Source: Pyrenophora tritici-repentis
Lineage: Eukaryota; Ascomycota; Dothideomycetes; Pleosporales; Pleosporaceae
DNA: 64,000 nucleotides
Direction: 5' to 3'
NCBI RefSeq assembly: GCF_003171515.1
Contig: NC_089390.1
Location: 8,684,274-8,748,273 of the forward strand
Part shown: piece by piece, positions 57,401-64,000 of the stretch
How the letters are laid out: the number at the start of each line of letters is the position of its first letter
How positions within the stretch are numbered: the stretch's first letter is position 1
The notes under the pieces: generated by a model
What the model was told of the DNA's origin: nothing
What the model saw: only the letters and a program-made list of their open reading frames with translations
The model's database searches: none
Program-made: the position numbers and the translations under genes

Positions 57401-57697
57401 GCCTACGTTCCCAACATGATTATCGCTTATCTCTCTGTGCTTCAATCCGCATCATGGTTCCTAAACAAGGACCCAGCGATCAAGGCCATGGAGGTAGCCG
57501 TCGTAGTGGCAGACAAGGGCAACGAATGGGTTCAGAAGATCTTGCTGGAGACTGGGAGAATGAGCGATGTACTGGAGCGCTTGGCGCGCGTGAGCCACTG
57601 TATGCTGAGGCTCAATGAGAGTGGCAAGGACAAGGCAAGCAAGAAGAGGGGCGGCAAGGGTGAAACACTAAGGCTGTGGGACCTGGGTGCGCGGTAG
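54428..57697 (+). CDS. NUP84: Nuclear pore protein Nup84/Nup107
   Basis: Scaffold subunit of the Y-shaped outer-ring complex of the nuclear pore. Exons 54428-54475, 54553-56779, 56830-57169 and 57223-57697 encode 1,029 residues. Exon 1 (MMPRSLSRQSQSTAAQ) was chosen because its GTAAGT site joins in phase to SQNGNMPSFGYPR. The body is almost all helical, with family marks VRELREWQAELATWKLLKLV, SLWMVAYEMMRRGLPWKTIMDWCYERNESWRG, and MFRRMCFYAARGA. The later splices restore TIFLLNGRIAAAEKV and ALIQFRREIL. The C-terminal helices end in a short basic KKRGGKG stretch. Length fits fungal Nup107. Confidence 0.93.
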
Positions 57698-58259
57698 AAA
57701 TTTATTACGACAGAAAGGGGGGTTGGTTTGGCTGTAAGATTACGAGGGTGATATTATCTGAGCTATGTGGCATGTGTTCGGCGCATGTTCTGGGGAGCAA
57801 AACATGCATGTAGTCGGAATCCATTAATCAGCAGCACTCGGTAGTAAGAGAACAATCATGTTTGCTCCTCTTCTCTTTGGAGAAGCGAAAACTCTACGAG
57901 TGGAAACATTGCTTTTGCCAACACGTTCATTTACTCGACTGCTCAACCTGATCTGTCTCCCATTTTCGTATCATTGAGATGCGCTGCTGGCAATAAAAAC
58001 CACGCATCCAGATACGAGGGGGGGGCTCAGATACGAACTCATTATTACCGCCCGGTCGCCCACCCGCTTCTAAATATACCCGTACACACGATCAGCACAT
58101 GACACACCTACTGCCCCTATCACGCACGCACGCACACATACTTACACACCTACCACCCACGCGCGGCCTGCACCTCCCACCCTCAACATATCCGCGCACC
58201 GTCCCTTTCCCGTCCCCACCACCAGCAACAATAATATCCGCGCTCCGTATCTCCTTCCG

Positions 58260-58282
58260 CACACACACACACACACACACAC
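58260..58282. repeat. (CA)n microsatellite
   Basis: About 11 CA units, with looser CA-rich sequence upstream from 58120. Confidence 0.9.
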
Positions 58283-58330
58283 TCAAAGCCTAAACAAGAC
58301 CCGTGTCAAACATATCATGTTTTGATCTAA

Positions 58331-58353
58331 AAGCTGAGCTGAGCTGAGCTCAG
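58331..58353. repeat. GCTGA short tandem repeat ending in a palindrome
   Basis: Three and a half GCTGA units run into GCTGAGCTCAGC, a perfect 12 bp palindrome. Confidence 0.8.
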
Positions 58354-58990
58354 CAAGCCCCTATTTGTTTCAACGGAGAATTTTTTTTAAGGTTTGCTGT
58401 TCTCCCCCCTTTGTTCAATTATCACGCACATTCGCCTCTTGAGTTCACTTTTTTTGCCAAAGATGCAGTCTGTCGGGCATTTTGGGTTCCGGGAAACGTT
58501 TACGTGGCCGGTGAAGAAGGAACAAGAAGGGACAAGGGAAAAGCCATGTCATGGGAATCTAAACAACCAAGTTGTTAAAGTGGGGCCATGATGTGTAGCA
58601 GGCATGCATGGACAAGGCTCTCTCTACCGATATTCTGACCGGCCGCTAAAGGGGTTGGGGTTGGGGGTGGCCACGTCGTACCATGAAAGTCTAGGGTGAT
58701 CCCTGGGATCATTGAAAGAAAAGGACGCGTAGTGGCATCATGTTGACAACAGATATGGTAGGGGTGGAGAGATACGCTAGTGGTATGAGGTGTCAATAAT
58801 GGAGATGGATAGCGAATGATAGACACGGACATAGTCCATGTGAATATTTGTGTATTGTAGGCACAAAACGATGCAGTAATGCAAAGACAGACAGACTGGT
58901 TTTACTGCGTCTCTTGCTGACTGAGAAGAATTTATGTACAAAAAAGAACAACACATGCGTGTAAATGTACACGTGTGGTCTCGCAGCCTA

Positions 58991-58991
<1 letters not shown>

Positions 58992-59021
<30 letters not shown>
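58992..59021. repeat. (GTA)n microsatellite
   Basis: Nine to ten GTA units after two GTG-like units. Confidence 0.9.
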
Positions 59022-59022
<1 letters not shown>

Positions 59023-59496
59023 GTGAAAACAGCCTGAATGGATTCTGACGATGCCCTTGATGCCAAATGCGTGTGATGCGAGGAAAGAACTGGCCCGCCT
59101 CCCTCTTCCCCTAGAAAAACGCCGTTTGGTTCAAGAAGTGGAAAAAAGAGGAGCGCTTCGTAACGTGTTCATGTCTATGCAGCAGAATGCAGGATGCAGG
59201 ATGCAAAATGATGCGAATGTAGTTTTGCCTGCTCTCAACTCTCTCAGAAAGCAAGGCTCCAACAAAGGAGAAGGAGACAAAAAGAAAATCCAGAAAAAAG
59301 CGGTTTGTTGTTAAAGAGAAGAGGTCCGAGGAAAGAAAAGTAAAATCTGGCCAAGCCGATTTTTCGCTATGCAAATGCTAATGTCAAAGGATGCCGTTCA
59401 TATGCCGTATTAGTTTGGCGATGAGAATTGGCGGGTTACAATGGAAACGCGACGGTATTCGAGTGGCTCGTCGCGTGATGAGGTGGTAATGGGAAT

Positions 59497-60957
59497 CTAA
59501 AAGTCGACGCTCCACCTAAACCGGGGGTCTTTCTCCGATGGGCCAAAGTCTCGGTCGAATGGTACTCTGACGATCTCTTCTACCTCCTCGTCTTCGTCTT
59601 CCCATTTTTTCGACTCTTTGGTAACATCCTCTTCCGAGGGTGGTAGCCGTATCTTGGCTTCTACTAGGGGTGCGGAGACAAAGCGCGATTGTAGCAGAGC
59701 CTGCGGGGAGACGAGGTCTTCAAGACAGCTCAACGAAGCCATATCAGTCGATTTGAGGGCTGCTGAGCTGGTGGTGTAGCGGTGGTGTGCTGCGCGGGGC
59801 TTCTCGGGTAGGCGAAGAACGTTTTCGTCGCTGCGGTTAGTTCCCGAGTTGCTGGAAAGGACGGTTGAGAGAACGGGTCGGCTTTGACGAACGCGGGCTA
59901 TTTTGATATCGGGGATGGCAGCGGTGCCGGGAATCGGGGTGGTGCCTCGGGTGATGGTGTCGCTCGAGCCGCCGGACGAATGCTGTGTGCTCGCTGATTC
60001 TGTTCGCATCATGGCATGGTTGTGCGACATTGTAGTATCTCTTCTCTTCCTGTATGAGCTGCTAGTGGCCGAAGGCGGCCGAGTTTGTGGTGTCCTGCAC
60101 CGATCACGACGCTGGCTCTGGGCCGGTGTTAGGTTGAAGTAGGAGCCATTCGGCGATGTTGAGGATCCTTCAGGTGTTTGTCCACGCTCAAGTTTGTACA
60201 TGAGTTGTCTTGTGCTGACCTGGCGACCCAAGCTCAGCTCTACCCGACTGCTCGCGCCACTTCCACTACGACTCCTGTTGGAAGCACGCTCCTTTCCTGC
60301 CATGACGCTAGCCTTGGGTGGGGGTTGGAGCATCCATCGGTTCTCAGAGGGGTCGGGAGACGGAAGACTGACGACAGGTGGGTGTAGTTCGTTGACGGGA
60401 GGTGCTCGCGCAGTGTAGTAACTTCCCGACCTCGACGTGCCTGGCCTCCGTATTTGGTAGCCGGCGCCGCCGACAGAGGAGCCTGTGATGGTGTGTTCGA
60501 GGTGCATGGGAGGCTCATCATGGCCCCATAGGTCCTCATCTTCTCTTTGATAGCGCTTGTGGTTCCACGTCTCGTCGTCCTCGAGCGTCTCGTCACTGAG
60601 ACGCACCTGGCCGCCTCGCTCTACATCACTACTACTCCCGCCCTTGCTCATGGGCGGGCTTTGTGTCCCTCGTGTCTTGAGGCCTCGCGAGCTACCCGTG
60701 TTGGCAGTGGTAGCCCTCCGGGCTTTTCGTGGCGGCGGACCTGGGCCTAGTGTGATTTCCTCATTCCAGTACACATTGGTACCTGTTGGCTCAGGATGGT
60801 GATATTCTTCGGGCTGTTCAATCTCCAGCTTCTCCCGCAGCTTCCTCGCCGCTTTTGCCGTCTTCCGTCTCTTTCGGCCGTCCGAGTAGCCGGTGCAGGG
60901 GGCGCACGAGGCGTAGTGGAAGACGACACTCTGGACTCCCCTCATGAACCAAGCCAT
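59497..60957 (-). CDS. Conserved fungal protein of unknown function
   Basis: Single exon, 486 residues from MAWFMRGVQSVVFHYASCAPC. The first 70 residues are the conserved part known to me only from uncharacterised ascomycete proteins: a short hydrophobic start, a CAPC pair of cysteines, a basic run (GRKRRKTAKAARKLREK) and EQPEEYHHPEPTGTNVYWNEEITLGPG. The rest is disordered, rich in serine, arginine and proline, with an acidic patch (KWEDEDEEVEEIV) and a conserved-looking end (DPRFRWSVDF). An in-frame ATG at 61098 would add 47 proline/arginine-rich residues, less likely. The cysteine pair next to a hydrophobic start may be a lipid-attachment site. Function unknown. Confidence 0.75.
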   Translation of the reverse strand: MAWFMRGVQSVVFHYASCAPCTGYSDGRKRRKTAKAARKLREKLEIEQPEEYHHPEPTGTNVYWNEEITLGPGPPPRKARRATTANTGSSRGLKTRGTQSPPMSKGGSSSDVERGGQVRLSDETLEDDETWNHKRYQREDEDLWGHDEPPMHLEHTITGSSVGGAGYQIRRPGTSRSGSYYTARAPPVNELHPPVVSLPSPDPSENRWMLQPPPKASVMAGKERASNRSRSGSGASSRVELSLGRQVSTRQLMYKLERGQTPEGSSTSPNGSYFNLTPAQSQRRDRCRTPQTRPPSATSSSYRKRRDTTMSHNHAMMRTESASTQHSSGGSSDTITRGTTPIPGTAAIPDIKIARVRQSRPVLSTVLSSNSGTNRSDENVLRLPEKPRAAHHRYTTSSAALKSTDMASLSCLEDLVSPQALLQSRFVSAPLVEAKIRLPPSEEDVTKESKKWEDEDEEVEEIVRVPFDRDFGPSEKDPRFRWSVDF

Positions 60958-62234
60958 GGTGCGTCTGGGGGCTCGAGGCAGTGGGCGAGTTAGGGAGCAG
61001 AGGTGCGCACTTTTCGGGTGCGGGTGGCTTGCGGGGCTTCGGACGGGGGCTGGGAGGAGGAGGGTCGAGGATACAGGCAGTCTAGGGCGCAGGAGCACTC
61101 AGTCCTCGATGTGGTGTGAGAAGTCATTGCCGCTCTCCGTCATGGGAGCCTTCCAGAGATTGGTATCAGTATCAGAGTCAACGACGGTTGGGTCGCGCGA
61201 ACGTTTCGTCTCGCTAGGCTAGGTGAGCGCGGTCCACGCATCCGGTTTCCGGCTTTGGTGAGTGGAGTAAGAGCGATGATGACGATGCACGTCTGGGCTG
61301 GGCGAGTGGGCGCGCGGCCAAGCACAAGGACTCAACTACCCGGGATCTCTCTGTGCCACTAGCATGACAATGACAAACTGGCTAGATGTCTGCTCCATCC
61401 AGACGACACTCCAGCAACCAAAAGGAAATCACGAGCAGACCGGGGCAGCTGAAGCGATCGCCCAACAACAGGCCCGTTTCCCGCGTAGCGGAAGCCGAGC
61501 CGTGTGAGTGTAAGGGCGAGCGCAGAGCGCGAAACGTTTACTTTGTTCTAGTGTACCATGGATGCACCGGCGCATTGTTGCAGCATGCGCCATTTATAGG
61601 CCCGCCGTACACTTCACGTAACACATGTCCTGTAGCCCTTGTCCACCCGACAACCCAACACCTACACCACACCCTTCCTGAACACGTTCCGTCTGAGGCC
61701 CAGCACCCACGCCTAGCAACCGCGGCATAGCAACCCCAGTCGTCTGCCCACGTCCAATGCACGCCCCCCTGCCAGCACATCACTACACCTGCATCAACTA
61801 GCGGGGAAGAGGCTAACTCCGCTTCTGGGCGAGGCTGCCACTATGCGCCGCTGACCGGAATCGAGCTATCCAGCTATGTACGCTAACCAGCAGCCGCCCA
61901 ACACCACTTCATCATTACATCCCCCACCAGAGCCATGGTCCCTAGTCAAAAACATGCACATGGTATATTGCTCTAAACGGGGGACTTGCAGCCCACATAA
62001 CGCCATGTCGTATCATCATAATTCCACCTCATCGCTCCAAACCTTCCAGAACCCCTACAAACTCGCCAAGCTATGCGCGCTGCGAACGCAAAAGGCATGC
62101 CACAAAAAGCAATACACCGCTCCATACCACACTCGTCTAAACCGCATCACACAAACTGCAGAAGCTCGTCAACGTCCAACTCACGCCTGAAGGACAACAC
62201 GTAAGTAGAGCGTACAGAGCAGCCAAATGACCAC
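60958..62234. other. Intergenic stretch
   Basis: 1.28 kb of promoter DNA for the minus-strand gene to its left and 3' region of the gene to its right. No supported gene or repeat. Confidence 0.5.
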
Positions 62235-64000
62235 TCACTCCCTAATCTGCGCCTTCAATCCAGCGACCTCCCTCTTCAGTCGTGCATTCTCCTTCCTAAG
62301 TCGCGCTGCCTCTTCTTCGCTCGACTTCAACCGACGTTCGACCTCTTCGCTGGCTCTGCCCTTGCGAGTATTGCTCGTCACCCTCTCGAGTTCTTCGTTG
62401 AACCGAGCATACAATGCCTCATTCTCAGCATTCACGTCGCGATACAACTGGTCCAAGTGCTTGCACCGTGCCTCCGACACCTGTAGTGACATGCTGATAT
62501 CCGTTGATATGGCCGATGTACGTGTTGACAGCGTTGACAGCGCTTCAAGCGTCGACTTGAGTGTCTTCTCCAGATGAGCCATGCGAGATTCAGGTGTCTT
62601 CGAGCTCGTCGCACTAGATAGCGAAGGGGCAGAGTTCTGAGGCGTCAAGCGAGGAGTTGTTTTGCCAATCAATTCCTGGCCGATTGCACTTAATTCGCTT
62701 TGTAGCGCTTGCGAAGCCGTGTCGATGTCTCGTTGCTGCGTCTGCAGGCGCTCACGCAACTTCTGCGGCGATTGCATCCTCAGCTTCTTGGGAGAGCCCG
62801 AGATTGTACTTGATTTAGTCGGGGAGCGTGGTGTTGAAGGCGGCAGCTTAACGGCATTGCCAGATCCAGTTCGCTCATGTAAACCATCCCTAGTTGTGGG
62901 TCTCAGACTGGGAATACTTGAAATAGTCTCGCTTCGCTTCTTCGTTGGACTCTGCGATCTGATGATGACTTCATCCTTGGAGTCTGGCTTCACCGAAATC
63001 GACTTTGGCCGCGTGTGCCCTGGTCGATCTGGCCCTGGGCCCGTGCTCGACGAGTTCTCCTTCTTCTCTATTCGTACTGGCGATCCGAGTCGGGCGGGCG
63101 TTGGTATTGACGAAGACTGCTTTGGTAGCGTTGGTGTAGTGTTCGAAGGAGTTAGGGGCGATTCACCAATCTGGCGATGCTCGTGGCGAAGTGCGGTTTC
63201 GGTTTTACGAGGAGTCTGTGGTGACCACGCGGGCTCATCGTCAGCATCCTGCAATGTTTTGAGGTCGCTCAAAGAAGACCGGCGCTTCTTGCGGGGAGGC
63301 CCAACAGTGGGAGGTACCTCTCCAATTGTGCCAAGAGCACCACCACTGCCCACATAAGGCCGCCCGTTGGCATTTCCGTTTTCGAAAGCGAAGGCGCCGA
63401 GCACAGTTGGACGATCGCGAGAGGACGGGCGCTTTGGTGAGAGGCGGGCAGCAGCGTCCGTCGAGTTGGAACGACCAAGTGATCCGGGGTTGGCTTTCGA
63501 AAGGCTGCCTGGCGGGAATTCGGGGTGGTTGTTTTTGCTCAGCGAGCGCCAGAGTGAGCCTACCTTGGACTCGTTCTCCGACTTGCTATTCTCTCGTGAT
63601 AGGGTGCTAAATCCAAAACGTCTCCTGAGTGAGTTGTTGGCATTCAATGAACCAGCCGCTAAAGACCGACTCTTTGAATCCATGGAGCCGTAATTGGGCG
63701 TGTTGAGACCAGTGGCCAAAGGTGGAAATAGGGCATCAAGGTCTTGCACCAAGCGGTCCATGAGCGAGATGAAGTCGTTTGCGTTGCCGGCAGGCACTAG
63801 CATCTCTGCAAAAGCTGCAGTGAGAATGCCTCGATCTCCGTCGTTACTGGTGCCTTCCAACAGCTCGGCTAGCAAGTCGATGATCGCTCGGAAGGCCCGT
63901 TGGTTCGGCGGCGCAATTTGATCGAATGTGTTCCTGAAGAACTCCTCAAAGTCTTCGGGGTGCATGCTGTCTGATCGCATTTGCAACGAGACCAGCGTGG
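62235..64000 (-). CDS. Msb1/Mug8-like morphogenesis protein, 5' end outside the window
   Basis: Partial: the frame stays open to the right edge, so the start lies beyond 64000. At least 583 residues are visible. The N-terminal visible part (NQRAFRAIIDLLAELLEGTSNDGDRGILTAAFAEMLV, then FISLMDRLVQDLDALF) resembles the end of the RhoGAP-like Msb1/Mug8 domain found in polarity and cell-wall integrity proteins. The middle is disordered and rich in SP and TP sites, probable kinase targets. The last 170 residues form a long coiled coil (KTLKSTLEALSTLSTR, then EVERRLKSSEEEAARLRKENARLKREVAGLKAQI). Family name is moderately sure. Confidence 0.65.
   Translation of the reverse strand, partial: TLVSLQMRSDSMHPEDFEEFFRNTFDQIAPPNQRAFRAIIDLLAELLEGTSNDGDRGILTAAFAEMLVPAGNANDFISLMDRLVQDLDALFPPLATGLNTPNYGSMDSKSRSLAAGSLNANNSLRRRFGFSTLSRENSKSENESKVGSLWRSLSKNNHPEFPPGSLSKANPGSLGRSNSTDAAARLSPKRPSSRDRPTVLGAFAFENGNANGRPYVGSGGALGTIGEVPPTVGPPRKKRRSSLSDLKTLQDADDEPAWSPQTPRKTETALRHEHRQIGESPLTPSNTTPTLPKQSSSIPTPARLGSPVRIEKKENSSSTGPGPDRPGHTRPKSISVKPDSKDEVIIRSQSPTKKRSETISSIPSLRPTTRDGLHERTGSGNAVKLPPSTPRSPTKSSTISGSPKKLRMQSPQKLRERLQTQQRDIDTASQALQSELSAIGQELIGKTTPRLTPQNSAPSLSSATSSKTPESRMAHLEKTLKSTLEALSTLSTRTSAISTDISMSLQVSEARCKHLDQLYRDVNAENEALYARFNEELERVTSNTRKGRASEEVERRLKSSEEEAARLRKENARLKREVAGLKAQIRE

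Larger units (their letters stand above)
57698..59496. other. Intergenic stretch with microsatellites
   Basis: 1.8 kb between the tail-to-tail NUP84 and the unnamed conserved gene. It includes the CA, GCTGA and GTA repeats listed separately. The frames present are low complexity and not called. Confidence 0.6.

Noticed and set aside
62662..63357. Plus-strand frame of 231 codons
   Set aside because: Antisense of the Msb1/Mug8-like gene; no motif.

Overview
The window is nuclear DNA of a filamentous ascomycete. The gene set is typical of Pezizomycotina: 43-122 nt GT...AG introns with CTAAC/CTGAC branch sites, a trifunctional URA2-type pyrimidine gene, Yvc1, Nup84, a secreted tyrosinase and an SAT4/PTH11-like rhodopsin-domain membrane protein. 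Two Fot1/Pogo-type DNA transposons are also present. Dothideomycetes, probably Pleosporales, is my best guess, but that is inference. Genes lie on both strands, often as head-to-head pairs sharing about 275 bp promoters.

Layout. 0.3-1.5 kb: a Zta1-type quinone oxidoreductase. 2.8-3.3 kb: a small, apparently decaying Myb/SANT-like gene with minisatellites upstream. 4.0-9.2 kb: EXO84 and TOM20 head to head, their shared promoter split by a 2,100 bp Pogo element. 9.6-12.1 kb: YPT6/RAB6 and NOP53 head to head. 12.6-12.9 kb: a broken MYND finger. 13.5-19.2 kb: a Dal5-like transporter and FIG4. 19.5-22.3 kb: SHE9/MDM33 and a PYP1-like HAD phosphatase head to head. 22.8-28.3 kb: the rhodopsin-domain protein, a 2.5 kb gene-free stretch and the tyrosinase. 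29.2-36.1 kb: NECAP, a GILT-like protein, a GlcNAc-kinase/hexokinase, POP5 and a VAMP7/Nyv1 SNARE. 36.9-47.4 kb: URA2 and YVC1. 48.8-53.5 kb: a conserved unnamed fungal protein, SUMO, an intact 2,108 bp Pogo element and a very small split CMC4 gene. 54.4-64.0 kb: NUP84, a conserved unnamed fungal protein and an Msb1/Mug8-like gene that runs off the right edge.

Most genes are housekeeping: vesicle traffic (EXO84, YPT6, VAMP7, NECAP, FIG4), mitochondria (TOM20, SHE9, CMC4), ribosome and RNA work (NOP53, POP5), nuclear pore and SUMO, and pyrimidine synthesis. They form no evident pathway cluster. The accessory part is the two related Pogo elements, the tyrosinase and rhodopsin-domain stretch, and the decayed Myb-like and MYND genes.

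The most notable observations are four. The URA2 protein appears to lack the dihydroorotase-like domain usual between its CPSase and ATCase parts. An intact Pogo transposase sits near a sister element broken by one base. That sister element interrupts a short bidirectional promoter. A four-exon CMC4 gene has a start codon that may be an exon of its own. All gene models were read by eye; no alignment or database search was run.
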